In this document: positions 55,679 to 64,000 of the stretch, in pieces
How positions within the stretch are numbered: position 1 is the first letter of the stretch
Layout: the number at the start of each line of letters is the position of its first letter
Source: Hyphomicrobiales bacterium
GTDB lineage: Bacteria > Pseudomonadota > Alphaproteobacteria > Rhizobiales > Rhizobiaceae
NCBI GenBank assembly: GCA_900470195.1
Contig: UEIJ01000024.1
Location: 295,438-359,437 of the forward strand
DNA length: 64,000 nucleotides
Direction of reading: 5' to 3'
The notes under the pieces: generated by a model
The model's database searches: none
What the model saw: the letters and a program-made list of their open reading frames with translations, nothing else
Told to the model about the DNA's origin: nothing
Made by a program: the position numbers and the translations under genes

Positions 55679-56500
55679 TCAGCCGCGCCAGCTCAGGAAG
55701 CGCTTCTCGATCAGCCCGATGATGAAATTGACGATCAGTCCCATCACCGACAGGATGGTAACCCCGGCAAACAGCTTTTCGAGATCATAGAGCGATCCGG
55801 CTTCAAGGATATAGGAACCGACGCCGAACTGGGCGCCCAGCATTTCGGCCGCGACCAGCAGAATGATGCCGATGGAGATCGATACCCGCAAACCCGACAG
55901 GATTGCCGGAAAAGCGCCGGGAAGGACGATTTTCCGCACGATCGACCACCATCCGAGACCGAAACTCTGGCCCATGCGCACCAGTGAACGGTCCACGTTA
56001 TCAACCGCGCCGTAAGTGGCGACGACGGTAGGCGTGAAGGTGCCGAAGGCAATGAGCATATATTTCGACATTTCGTCGATGCCGAACCAGATGACGAAAA
56101 GCGGCAGGAGTGCGATCTTGGGGATCGGAAAGAGGGCGGCGACGAGCGGCACCAGGCCGGCCCGCACATAGCTGAACAGGCCGATCATCACGCCCAGGCT
56201 GACACCCACCGCGATGCCAAGACTGGCACCGACGACAAGCCGCCGCAGGGACGGCAGCAGATGCTGCCACAGAAGTCCGGTCTGCCAGAGCTGGACGAAG
56301 GTTTCCAGCACGGCGGATGGACGCGGCAATGTCAGATTGGATATGAAGCCGCTGCGGGTTCCGATTTCCGCGAGCGCCAGCAGCGCCGCAAACAGGATCA
56401 GGGCCATATGGCGCACTGGCTGGGGCGCAAAGCCGCCGCCGCGGAAGGGAACCGGACGAACATCCTGGCTGGACTGCTTCATTTCTGCGATCTCAACCAT
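55679..56500 (-). CDS. ABC transporter permease, NitT/TauT type (system 2)
   Basis: 273-residue permease. Hydrophobic segments run from LILFAALLALAEIGTRSGF (about residues 31-49) to LIVNFIIGLIEKRFLSW, the usual SsuC end. The EAA-like loop is VRMGQSFGLGWWSIVRKIVLPGAFP. Its start overlaps the ATPase end by eight bases. Last gene of the second ABC operon. Confidence 0.92.
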   Translation of the reverse strand: MVEIAEMKQSSQDVRPVPFRGGGFAPQPVRHMALILFAALLALAEIGTRSGFISNLTLPRPSAVLETFVQLWQTGLLWQHLLPSLRRLVVGASLGIAVGVSLGVMIGLFSYVRAGLVPLVAALFPIPKIALLPLFVIWFGIDEMSKYMLIAFGTFTPTVVATYGAVDNVDRSLVRMGQSFGLGWWSIVRKIVLPGAFPAILSGLRVSISIGIILLVAAEMLGAQFGVGSYILEAGSLYDLEKLFAGVTILSVMGLIVNFIIGLIEKRFLSWRG

Positions 56501-57260
56501 TGATCAACTCCTGATCCGCTGCCTGCGCTTCCGCCCGCATCAGCTCCCAGAGCTGCTTCTGCTTTTCTTCAAGAACGGGGTCGCCAAGATGGCGCTCGGA
56601 AAGGGGAATATCGATATCGACAATTTCCCTGATCCGTCCCGGCCTGCGCGACAGCACCACGACACGATGGCCAAGCCGCACTGCCTCGTTAAGGTTGTGC
56701 GTGACATAAACCGATGTGAATGGCTGGCGGGTCCACAGCGCAATCAGATCGTCCATCAGCAGTTCCCGCGTCTGGCTGTCCAGCGCCGACAGGGGTTCGT
56801 CCATCAGCATGACGGCAGGGCGGACAGACAGGGCGCGTGCGATCGCCACGCGCTGGCGCATGCCGCCCGAAAGCTGCTTCGGTAAAGCCTGCCGGAAATC
56901 TGAAAGCCGGGTGCGCTCCAGAACATTGGTGACGATCCTGTCCATCTCCGCCCGGCCAAGACCATGATCCTCCAGCACCAGCTTGATATTGCCCTCAACG
57001 GTGCGCCATGGCAGCAGCGCAAAATGCTGGAAGACATAGGTGAGGGGGTTGAGCGAATCCTTCGGCGGCGAACCGATTTGCAGCACTTCGCCCGAGGATG
57101 GCCTTTCCAGACCACCAAGAAAACGCAGGAGCGTGGATTTTCCGCAACCCGACGGGCCGATCAGGCAGACAATCTGCCCTTGCGGGATGGTAAGCGAGAT
57201 ATCGTTCAGAACTTCGACCGGACCATAAAAATGGCTGATGTTTTTCAGTTGCAGATCCAT
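56493..57260 (-). CDS. ABC transporter ATP-binding protein, NitT/TauT type (system 2)
   Basis: 255-residue ATPase. Walker [10 protein letters not shown], signature LSGGMRQRVAIARAL and Walker B VMLMDEPLSALDSQT are intact. CTGGAGTTGAA precedes the ATG at 57260; the longer reading adds 13 atypical residues. It lies 117 bases after the binding-protein gene, across a hairpin. Confidence 0.93.
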   Translation of the reverse strand: MDLQLKNISHFYGPVEVLNDISLTIPQGQIVCLIGPSGCGKSTLLRFLGGLERPSSGEVLQIGSPPKDSLNPLTYVFQHFALLPWRTVEGNIKLVLEDHGLGRAEMDRIVTNVLERTRLSDFRQALPKQLSGGMRQRVAIARALSVRPAVMLMDEPLSALDSQTRELLMDDLIALWTRQPFTSVYVTHNLNEAVRLGHRVVVLSRRPGRIREIVDIDIPLSERHLGDPVLEEKQKQLWELMRAEAQAADQELING

Positions 57261-57329
57261 TTCAACTCCAGTCGGAAAGTCTGCCCGCGACGATGACATC
57301 CCGGTTTGGAATGGCTGTCTTCAGGCTTT

Positions 57330-57354
57330 GTGCCCGGCATTATGCGCCGGGCAC
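57330..57354 (-). promoter_or_regulatory. Hairpin after the system 2 binding-protein gene
   Basis: Perfect arms GTGCCCGGC (57330-57338) and GCCGGGCAC (57346-57354) with a seven-base loop, 24 bases after the binding-protein stop. No T run. It may stabilise the upstream message. Confidence 0.65.
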
Positions 57355-57377
57355 TGAATGTTCAGGGTTAGCCAGTG

Positions 57378-58400
57378 TCAGATCGTCTTGACGTAGGATG
57401 TGTCGAACAGCTTCTCCTGCGTCACCGCTTCCTTGACCATGCCTTCGGAGCGGAACCAGTCCAGTTGCTCGACACAACTGTTGAGCGAGAGGGCCAACCC
57501 CTTGTTGATGCGCATCGCGCCATCGATCAGGTTCTGCCTTGCCGTCTCGAACGGGCTGTCGCTTTCGACATACTTATGCACGATCTTTGCAATGTCGTCG
57601 CGCGCCGCATCGTCTGCGGTGTTGTCGACGAAGGCCGCATTATAATCATCGATTGCCCTGGAATAGGCTTTGACGAAGGCTTCCGTCATGGCGCGCTCAT
57701 CGCTCGCATTTTTGGTGGATGTGAACGCCGTCGTGACCTGATAGTCCGGCGCGTAATCGGAGACGAGGCCGATCTGTTTTGCGGCATTCTCGCGGATGAG
57801 CTTCTTTGCGATATTGGGCTGGATTGCCCAGGAATCGATCTGCCCGGTGGTCAGGGCGCCGACCACGGCACCGAGCTTCTGCAATGGGCGGAGCTGGATT
57901 TCAGTAAGCGGAATATTGTTGGCCTTGGCGATCTTGTGCGCCATGAAATGGAATGACGATCCGGCCGTGGTGATGCCAAAACTGTGTCCCGCCAGCTTGG
58001 AAGGTTCCGTCAGCCCGCCTTCGTAAGCCTTGTTGGAGGCTAGAATGACATTGCCGGTAATGCCTTTTTCTTCCGCAAGCGCGCCACCGATGACCTTGAT
58101 CGCGCCCTTGTCTGCCAGACTGATCAGCCCGCCGCTCATCGCCGTAACGCCGAAATCGGCATCGCCGGATGCGATGGCGACAGCCATGGGCTGGGCGGCC
58201 TCGAAGAACTTCAACTCGATATCAAGCCCGGCATCTTTGAAATAGCCGCGCTCATGCGCAATGTAGCTGGGCGCATGGCTTGCAAGATGGAGCACAGCCA
58301 GATTTCGTGTCGCAGCGCGGGCAGGGGAGCCAAAAGCGGTGCTGATCCCCAGCACGCCAAGCCCCATCAATGTCTGACGGCGTGTCAGGGTGAAATCCAT
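57378..58400 (-). CDS. NMT1/NitT-TauT type ABC substrate-binding protein (system 2)
   Basis: 340-residue periplasmic binding protein with a twin-arginine signal (TRRQTLMGLGVLGISTAFGSPARA) and mature start ATRNLAVLHLASHAPSYIAHERGYFKDAGLDIELKFFEA, typical of the family. SSFHFMAHKIAKANNIP and QIDSWAIQPNIAKKLI are conserved in the ligand cleft region. GGAGGAGAGCCAGC precedes the ATG at 58400; a 63-residue N-terminal extension is rejected because it precedes the signal peptide. First gene of the operon. Ligand unknown. Confidence 0.9.
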   Translation of the reverse strand: MDFTLTRRQTLMGLGVLGISTAFGSPARAATRNLAVLHLASHAPSYIAHERGYFKDAGLDIELKFFEAAQPMAVAIASGDADFGVTAMSGGLISLADKGAIKVIGGALAEEKGITGNVILASNKAYEGGLTEPSKLAGHSFGITTAGSSFHFMAHKIAKANNIPLTEIQLRPLQKLGAVVGALTTGQIDSWAIQPNIAKKLIRENAAKQIGLVSDYAPDYQVTTAFTSTKNASDERAMTEAFVKAYSRAIDDYNAAFVDNTADDAARDDIAKIVHKYVESDSPFETARQNLIDGAMRINKGLALSLNSCVEQLDWFRSEGMVKEAVTQEKLFDTSYVKTI

Positions 58401-59081
58401 GCTGGCTCTCCTCCGATGCGGTTGTCGACCTGGCGCAATAGCTTTCCTGCGAAGCCGGGCAAACAAAATTTGATTACGTCTCTGCCATGAAAAATTATGG
58501 AAGATTGCTTTCGCATAAAGCCCCGGGACGGCATTTTCAATATGATAACGGCTATGTTGCGTTTCCGCAGCCGGGACAACAGCAGCCATTCACCGGAAAA
58601 AACGGAGTCAATTGCGCCAATATGGGCTGGATAAGGCGGCGTGATCGATGACTGCAATGAAGTCGCTCAATGTCTGAATCAACAGGTGACAGACGTGGCA
58701 AAAACGGTGATTTTGGATTGCTGGAACGCAATGAACTGATCGTGCACGAATGCCGGAATGCAGAAAATTGCCATTTGCAGACAGACGTACTTTTGAACAG
58801 ACACCTACAGATAAAAAACTGCGACAGAGACACCTCAATCAAAAGTGCCGTTCAACCATGGATGACCATACACCAAATCGCTATATGGAAATTTGCGCAA
58901 CCGCGAATTGAATGAAAAAACGCTTTATAAATCAATATATTTAAATACATACTACTTTATATTATTAGATATATATTTAATACTGAATTATTAGAGCGTA
59001 ATATATTATACAAGTCGTAGTAATATCTGAAGTTACGTGTATACTTCCATTCTGTTCGATTTGTTTTATTTGAGAGGGTTT
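58401..59081. promoter_or_regulatory. AT-rich gene-poor region before the pilus operon
   Basis: 681 bases with no credible gene. The right part (about 58915-59081) is almost pure A and T with repeated ATATAT runs, very different from the rest of the window. It probably holds the pilus promoter and sites for a silencing protein such as MucR. Several short ORFs here lack ribosome binding sites. Confidence 0.5.
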
Positions 59082-59567
59082 ATGCGATTTATTCTTTCTT
59101 CTCTTATGGGCATGGTTTTATCGATGGGGCCAGCACTGTCGGCGACGAAGACCTCCACTTTTGACGTCAAGATACAGATCAATGCCGAATGCCAGATCAA
59201 TTCGGCCAGCGATCTCGATTTTAGTTCCACAGGCGTGATCAGCGCTGCCATCGATGCTGCCAGCACGATTGCTGTTCAGTGTACCAACGGCACTCCCTAT
59301 AATATAGGAATTAGCGCCGGTTTGGGGGCGTCCGCCACCACTGCCGCTCGACTGATGACCGGGCCGAATTCCGCAACCGTGACCTATTCACTTTATTCCG
59401 ATGCGGGGCGTGCCTCTGTATGGGGCGACATAATCGGAACGGACACGCGGGCGGGTACGGGCACAGGCGCTGAACAGACCTATGACGTCTATGGCCGCGT
59501 ACCAGTACAGCCGACACCTGGGGCAGGCAGCTATTCCGACACCGTGACGGTAACGCTTACCTATTGA
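59082..59567 (+). CDS. Spore coat U domain pilin (archaic chaperone-usher major subunit)
   Basis: 161-residue secreted subunit. The signal peptide ends near residue 20 (LSMGPALSA), followed by one spore coat U domain: QINAECQINSASDLDFSSTG, AASTIAVQCTNGTPYNIGIS, and the C-terminal YGRVPVQPTPGAGSYSDTVTVTLTY typical of Csu-like subunits. The N-terminal donor strand is expected near the start of the mature protein. GAGAGGG precedes the ATG at 59082. First gene of the four-gene pilus operon and likely the major pilin. Confidence 0.9.
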   Translation: MRFILSSLMGMVLSMGPALSATKTSTFDVKIQINAECQINSASDLDFSSTGVISAAIDAASTIAVQCTNGTPYNIGISAGLGASATTAARLMTGPNSATVTYSLYSDAGRASVWGDIIGTDTRAGTGTGAEQTYDVYGRVPVQPTPGAGSYSDTVTVTLTY

Positions 59568-59587
59568 TTTATCCAGGAGTGCAGAGG

Positions 59588-60319
59588 ATGAAGATGCGGT
59601 CTACTGCTCTGGCTATAGCCTGGTTCATTGCTCTTGTCGGATTTTGTGGCACGTCCAGCGCTACGTCACTGCGGGTCGCGCCCGTGCTGATCGACCTCAG
59701 GGGCCCCGCCGCAGCGTCGGCGATCCGAGTCTGGAACGACGCAAGCCGTCCCATCAATGTGCAGATTCGTGTTTTTCGGTGGGTCCAGCGCAACGGCCAG
59801 GATAGCTATGAGGCGACGAACGACGTTGTCGCCAGCCCGCCCATGGTCAAGCTGAAACCCGGCGGGGAAAACCTTGTCCGGGTGGTGCGGACATCCAAGC
59901 GGCCCGTGCAGAAAGAGGAAAGCTATCGTCTGATTGTGGACGAGTTGCCAAATCCCAGCCGTCGCTCGTCCGGTACCGTTGTTCTCGTGGTGAGGCACTC
60001 CATTCCTGTGTTCTTCTCGGCTTCCGAAACGCAAGGAGCGGGGGCCAACTGGTCTGTCCAGCGCAAGCCGGGCGGCTTTCTGGTAACGCTCCGCAACGGC
60101 GGCGATATGCGATTCAAAGTGTCAAATCTCACCTTGCGCAGTGGCGGTTCGATATTGGCCAGGCGCGAGGGTCTTGTGGGCTATGCGCTTGGTAATTCGA
60201 CTGCCCGGTGGTTCGTGCCGGCCAGCGGGCGAGGCAAAGCCTCGGGTGGCTCGGTGACAATCCTGGCGGAGAGCGAAGCTGGACATTTTGATGCGTCCGT
60301 GCGCCTTAGCGATGGCTAG
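59588..60319 (+). CDS. Periplasmic pilus chaperone (CsuC-like)
   Basis: 243-residue chaperone. A signal peptide ends around residue 26 (SSAT), then the first domain starts SLRVAPVLIDLRGPAAASAIRVWNDASRPINVQIRVFRW, the archaic chaperone pattern. ENLVRVVRTSKRPVQKEESYRLIVDELPN is the conserved middle that holds subunits. It folds pilins and delivers them to the usher. CAGGAG precedes ATG 59588; the usher start lies within its last codons. It sits directly after the pilin gene. Confidence 0.9.
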   Translation: MKMRSTALAIAWFIALVGFCGTSSATSLRVAPVLIDLRGPAAASAIRVWNDASRPINVQIRVFRWVQRNGQDSYEATNDVVASPPMVKLKPGGENLVRVVRTSKRPVQKEESYRLIVDELPNPSRRSSGTVVLVVRHSIPVFFSASETQGAGANWSVQRKPGGFLVTLRNGGDMRFKVSNLTLRSGGSILARREGLVGYALGNSTARWFVPASGRGKASGGSVTILAESEAGHFDASVRLSDG

Positions 60320-62729
60320 CATACTGATCCCGGTGTCCTGCGGACTTTTCCCGCCGCAGGGATTTCAAGCATGGGCGTCGGCAATTCCGGAAATATCGGG
60401 TGCCGATGCAGGCGAATTTCCTTTCAATGCTCCCCGCGATTTGCAGCTTGAAGTCTTCATCAACGGCATCAGCACTGAACTGATCGCCAGCTTCCGGCAG
60501 TCTCCCGATGGGGCGCTGTCGGTTGATACCAACGAACTGCGAAGCGTCGGCATAGAGCCCGCGGGAGCCGAAGCAGACCAGAACGGCTGGATTTCTGTTC
60601 GCGATATACCGGGCGTCTCCTACGAATTCGACGATGCCGCTCAGGCGATCCGGTTTTCGGTTCCCTTTAGTGCGCGGTCCACGCGGACCATTGATGCGCA
60701 GACAGCTTCTCCCGAGCGTTCGTCGAAGGAAGAGGCAAGCAGCGATTTCGGCGGGCTGGTCAACTATACGCTTTTTGCATCTACCGGCGGCAGCGGTTTC
60801 AGCGATCTGGGCGGCTTTGAAGGCGCATCGGGATGGTTCGAGGGACGGGTCTTTGGCCATTTCGGAACGCTCACATCGTCGTATATAGCCAATACTTCAT
60901 CCGGTGGACGATACGGCTCGACGCGCCTGGACACGACATGGTCCTATTCCCAGCCTGGCTGGCTGACCACATTCAGGGCGGGTGATTTGATTACAGGCGG
61001 CTTGAGCTGGTCACGTCCGACGCGCCTCGGCGGGTTGCAGATTCAGCGCAATTTTGGCCTGCGGCCAGACCTTGTGACGATGCCCCTGCCGGACCTGTCG
61101 GGGTCTGCCGCTGTGCCTTCCACGGTCGATGTCTACGTCAACAACGCACGGCGCTTTTCGCAGGATGTGCAGACGGGACCGTTCCAGATCACTAATCTTC
61201 CGGTGGTGACCGGGGCCGGAACGGCGCGCGTTGTGGTGCGCGATGCCCTTGGGCGCGAAACGATCTCGGAAACGCCCTTCTTCGCATCATCGAACCTTCT
61301 GGCTGCGGGGCTTTGGGATTATTCGGCGGAAGTGGGTTTTGCGCGGCGTTTTTACGGCGTCGAGTCCTTTGACTACGACGAGCGGCTGATGGCCTCCGCC
61401 ACACTGCGCCGCGGGATCAGCGACGGGCTGACCCTCGAAGGCCATGCGGAAGGCGGTGATGGGCTGATAAATGGCGGCGGTGGCGCGGTATTCGGCCTTG
61501 GTCCCTACGGTGTTGGCTCGCTGGCTGCATCCGCCAGCACCTATGGGGGACAGGCCGGGTTCCAGTTCGCCGCGAGCGCCGAGCTGGAGCTTCACGGCCT
61601 GCATTTTTTTGCGCGCACCCAGAGAACTTTCGGCGACTATAACGATATTGCCGGCGTGACCGCCAGTTGGTTGTCGCCGTTGTTGCCCGGCGACGGTCTT
61701 ATCAGCGCCGCGCCGCCGCGTGCCATCGACCAGATAGCAGTCTCGGTTCCACTGAAATTCGACCCCACGCGCTTCAATCTCAGCCTGACACAGCTCGAGA
61801 CGATCGGTGGAGACAAATCCCAAATTCTTGGTGCATCGCTTTATCGTCCGGTGGACAAGGGTTCAGTCTATGTCACGGCTTTCGCCGATCTGAAGAACAG
61901 AGGTTCGTCCGGTGTCTTCATGGGCATTTCCGTGCCTCTCGGCCCCGATATCTATAGCGCGACCGGCGTGTCCTCCGATAGCAGCGGAACCTTTGTAACA
62001 ACGGACATCATCAAATCGGAAAGGCCCGAGATTGGCAGCGTCGGCTGGCGGATCAGGGATACGGAGGGCGCGAGAACGAACCGTGCCGCCAGTGTCAGTT
62101 ATCGGGCAGGGGCTGCTCGGCTGCAAGCCGATGCGGAACAATATGACGATCTGTTCAGGGGCAGCCTTCAGGCTGACGGCGCCATCGTCTTCGCCGGTCG
62201 GGATGTTTTCCTCTCCAACCGTATCAACGATGCATTTACCGTCGTCGATGCGGGTGCTCCGGACGTGGCTGTTCAATATGAAAACCGGCCGGTTGGCCGC
62301 ACGAACAGCCGCGGAAAACTGCTTCTTCCTGATCTCCGTTCCTATGAACAGAACCAGGTCAGCATAGATCCGACCAATCTGCCAGTCGACGCTACGGTTT
62401 CCGGCACCCGCGCAGTGACCGTTCCAGCCGAGCGCGGGGGCACGGTCGTCAAGTTTGATGTCCGCACCGATGCGCAAGGGGCGCTTGTGACCCTGCGCGA
62501 CGAAGACGGTGCCTTTGTGGAAACGGGAGCAACCGGTCTCGTGGATGGATCAGGACAGGAATTTGTGGTCGGCTATGACGGGCAGGCATATATCACGGGC
62601 CTGACGCCCCAAAGCCGCCTTACCATCGATCAGCCGAACCGCAAGGGCTGTGTGGCGGAGTTCGCCTTCAGGCCCGACACGGGCAACCAGGTCAAAATCC
62701 CGGATGTGATATGTCGGTCTGTGCAGTAG
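60291..62729 (+). CDS. Outer-membrane fimbrial usher (FimD/CsuD-like)
   Basis: 812-residue usher. The N-terminal domain has LQLEVFINGISTELIASFRQSPDGALSVDTNELRSVGI (about residues 49-87); the barrel begins LVNYTLFAS, and the plug region includes PSTVDVYVNNARRFSQDVQTGPFQITNLPVVTGAGTARVVVRDALGRE. The C-terminal domain ends ICRSVQ. It starts inside the chaperone gene (29-base overlap), at an ATG preceded by a weak site. It translocates chaperone-bound subunits through the outer membrane. Confidence 0.93.
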   Translation: MRPCALAMASILIPVSCGLFPPQGFQAWASAIPEISGADAGEFPFNAPRDLQLEVFINGISTELIASFRQSPDGALSVDTNELRSVGIEPAGAEADQNGWISVRDIPGVSYEFDDAAQAIRFSVPFSARSTRTIDAQTASPERSSKEEASSDFGGLVNYTLFASTGGSGFSDLGGFEGASGWFEGRVFGHFGTLTSSYIANTSSGGRYGSTRLDTTWSYSQPGWLTTFRAGDLITGGLSWSRPTRLGGLQIQRNFGLRPDLVTMPLPDLSGSAAVPSTVDVYVNNARRFSQDVQTGPFQITNLPVVTGAGTARVVVRDALGRETISETPFFASSNLLAAGLWDYSAEVGFARRFYGVESFDYDERLMASATLRRGISDGLTLEGHAEGGDGLINGGGGAVFGLGPYGVGSLAASASTYGGQAGFQFAASAELELHGLHFFARTQRTFGDYNDIAGVTASWLSPLLPGDGLISAAPPRAIDQIAVSVPLKFDPTRFNLSLTQLETIGGDKSQILGASLYRPVDKGSVYVTAFADLKNRGSSGVFMGISVPLGPDIYSATGVSSDSSGTFVTTDIIKSERPEIGSVGWRIRDTEGARTNRAASVSYRAGAARLQADAEQYDDLFRGSLQADGAIVFAGRDVFLSNRINDAFTVVDAGAPDVAVQYENRPVGRTNSRGKLLLPDLRSYEQNQVSIDPTNLPVDATVSGTRAVTVPAERGGTVVKFDVRTDAQGALVTLRDEDGAFVETGATGLVDGSGQEFVVGYDGQAYITGLTPQSRLTIDQPNRKGCVAEFAFRPDTGNQVKIPDVICRSVQ

Positions 62730-62754
62730 ACGTGGGGGGCGAATTGAGCGGCCG

Positions 62755-63723
62755 ATGAGGTATTTTCTTGGTTTCCTGGCATTTCTGATCATCGAATTAG
62801 CCGCTGTACCAGCCAGCGGCCAGTTGCTTTATAGCTGTGATTTTTCCATTTCGAACGTCGATTTCGGGAATGTTGATCCAAATGCCGGTACTGCGGTCGA
62901 CACAACGGCGTCACTCGGCGTTACCTGCCAGGGACTCGGTCTGCTTGTCGCTACAAAAGTTCGCATCTGCCCGAACATCAATGCCGGCTCTGGAGGCGCC
63001 ATTTCCGGCATACGCAGGATGCTCAACCCTGCAAATCAGGCGCTTCAATTCAATCTCTATCAGGATGCTGCGCGCTCGGTCTCCTGGGGGGCGGCAGAAC
63101 AGCCAGCACTCGGCACAGTGCCGCCGATTGATCTCACAATTCCGCTTCTGGGCTCCGTATCGACAACCAGAACCATATACGGACGCGTGTTACCCAATCA
63201 GCAAGGTGCTGCGTCTGGCGTGTACACGTCGATATTTTCCGGCAATGAGGTGCGCATCACCTTTACGGATTACTTGCTTTCAGCTCCGTCGTGTAATTCC
63301 ATAACGGCGAACCCGACCAGCACGACTTTCACCGCACAGGCCAACGTGCCTTCCAACTGCAACATCACAGCGCAGAATATCGATTTTGGCAGCCATGGCA
63401 TCCTCAATACGGCCGTGGATGCTGCCGGGGGCCTAAACGTAACCTGCACACAGGGTACTACTTACAGTATCGGTCTCAATAACGGATTGACCGGGACGGG
63501 GCCGACGACACGGCGCATGACGCTTGGCGATCAGGCAGTCACTTACGGGCTTTACAAGGATGCCGCGCGCAGCCAGCCATGGGGGAGTTCAGGCGGCGAC
63601 CTAGTGCAGGGGACAGGCAATGGAGCAACCGCAACCTTGCCTGTTTACGGGCGCGTGCCAGCCCAGCGAACGCCATCTCCCGGCACATATACCGACACTG
63701 TGGTGGTGACGATTACATATTGA
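62755..63723 (+). CDS. Two-domain spore coat U protein, probable pilus tip adhesin
   Basis: 322-residue secreted protein with two spore coat U domains in tandem: residues about 25-175 (YSCDFSISNVDFGNVDPNAGTAV ... EVRITFTDYL) and about 195-322 (SNCNITAQNIDFGSHGILNTAVDAAG ... TYTDTVVVTITY). A signal peptide ends near residue 22 (ASGQ). In Csu pili the tip subunit CsuE has this two-domain form, so this is the likely adhesin. Last gene of the operon, 25 bases after the usher. Confidence 0.88.
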   Translation: MRYFLGFLAFLIIELAAVPASGQLLYSCDFSISNVDFGNVDPNAGTAVDTTASLGVTCQGLGLLVATKVRICPNINAGSGGAISGIRRMLNPANQALQFNLYQDAARSVSWGAAEQPALGTVPPIDLTIPLLGSVSTTRTIYGRVLPNQQGAASGVYTSIFSGNEVRITFTDYLLSAPSCNSITANPTSTTFTAQANVPSNCNITAQNIDFGSHGILNTAVDAAGGLNVTCTQGTTYSIGLNNGLTGTGPTTRRMTLGDQAVTYGLYKDAARSQPWGSSGGDLVQGTGNGATATLPVYGRVPAQRTPSPGTYTDTVVVTITY

Positions 63724-64000
63724 AGCGTGGTCTGCCCCAGAAAGCGTGAACAGATCTGCGTTCGGTAATGAAGCAAAACAAACAGATAGAGTGCTTAGGT
63801 CTGGATTGGCATTGGTGGAATACTGATGATCGACGGAAGGACCTGTCATGGAAATGCCGACAGTTTCCGTGATGCATGGGACAGCCGTGTCAGCCTGCAT
63901 GACGGCGACAGCCTGATCGGGCGGATCGGAATTGCGGCTGCAAGTCGCACTTCAAGCTAGAACCCACCCCGGCCACAAGCATTGTTTTAGCAAGTTAGGG
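63724..64000. other. Right-end intergenic stretch
   Basis: 277 bases after the pilus operon with no credible gene. A 44-residue ORF (63826-63960) is present but unsupported. No terminator hairpin was seen directly after the adhesin gene. Confidence 0.4.

Noticed and set aside
58670..58915. 81-residue ORF before the pilus operon
   Set aside because: No ribosome binding site and no recognisable family; an opposite-strand ORF of similar quality overlaps it.
63826..63960. 44-residue ORF at the right end
   Set aside because: Weak start context and no recognised similarity; could be coding but cannot be supported.

Overview
The window is chromosomal DNA from an alphaproteobacterium of the order Hyphomicrobiales (Rhizobiales), most likely the Brucella/Ochrobactrum group. 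This is inferred from moderately high GC, a rhizobial-type L-rhamnose locus (rhaRSTPQ, mutarotase, rhaK on one strand; rhaDI on the other), a DmpA-like P1 peptidase of the type described from Ochrobactrum anthropi, many ABC importers with Tat or Sec binding proteins, and a dispersed GAGCGCATCCCGAAAAG element present twice. No tRNA, rRNA, CRISPR array, prophage or intact insertion sequence was found.

Layout. 1-1.5 kb: end of a cytochrome bd oxidase operon (cydA tail, cydB, cydX). 1.5-8.9 kb: a sugar module with a GntR/UTRA regulator, a BadF-type sugar kinase, a CUT1 ABC importer and a Gfo/Idh dehydrogenase; an amino sugar substrate is inferred. 9-14.5 kb: a complete branched-chain 2-oxoacid dehydrogenase operon (E1 alpha, E1 beta, E2, E3). 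14.4-19.6 kb: a lone SURF1 homologue, a D-amino-acid-dehydrogenase-like flavoprotein, a small ORF and an FtsK/SpoIIIE translocase without membrane segments. 19.9-24.5 kb: a MacAB-type tripartite efflux operon. 24.8-29.4 kb: P1 peptidase, D-amino acid aminotransferase, a LysR regulator and an MFS transporter. 29.4-40.3 kb: the full L-rhamnose locus. 40.4-41.1 kb: alkB.

41.4-48.8 kb: an operon joining an SDR, a polyamine-type ABC importer, a HisD paralogue and a zinc alcohol dehydrogenase. This matches the hpsO/hpsN/hpsP set for 2,3-dihydroxypropane-1-sulfonate (DHPS) plus its own importer. 48.8-52.7 kb: Rrf2 regulator with a thioredoxin-reductase-like protein, a DMT exporter, and a divergent PACE efflux/LysR pair. 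52.7-58.4 kb: two nitrate/taurine/sulfonate-type ABC importers. 58.4-59.1 kb: a gene-poor region, very AT-rich at its right end. 59.1-63.7 kb: a four-gene archaic (Csu/spore coat U type) chaperone-usher pilus operon.

How the parts work together. The rhamnose genes form a closed pathway: import by RhaSTPQ, anomer exchange by the mutarotase, isomerisation by RhaI, phosphorylation by RhaK, and cleavage plus lactaldehyde oxidation by the bifunctional RhaD, with RhaR probably acting through a large inverted repeat between the divergent units. The DHPS-type operon would deliver sulfolactate to desulfonation enzymes not in the window. The pilus operon has one single-domain pilin, a chaperone, an usher and one double-domain subunit that is probably the tip. 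Several operons share a hairpin between the binding-protein gene and the downstream transporter genes, and three regulators have a perfect 6-5-6 dyad at or near their start. Start codons were moved inward from the longest ORF where a ribosome binding site or domain start demanded it.
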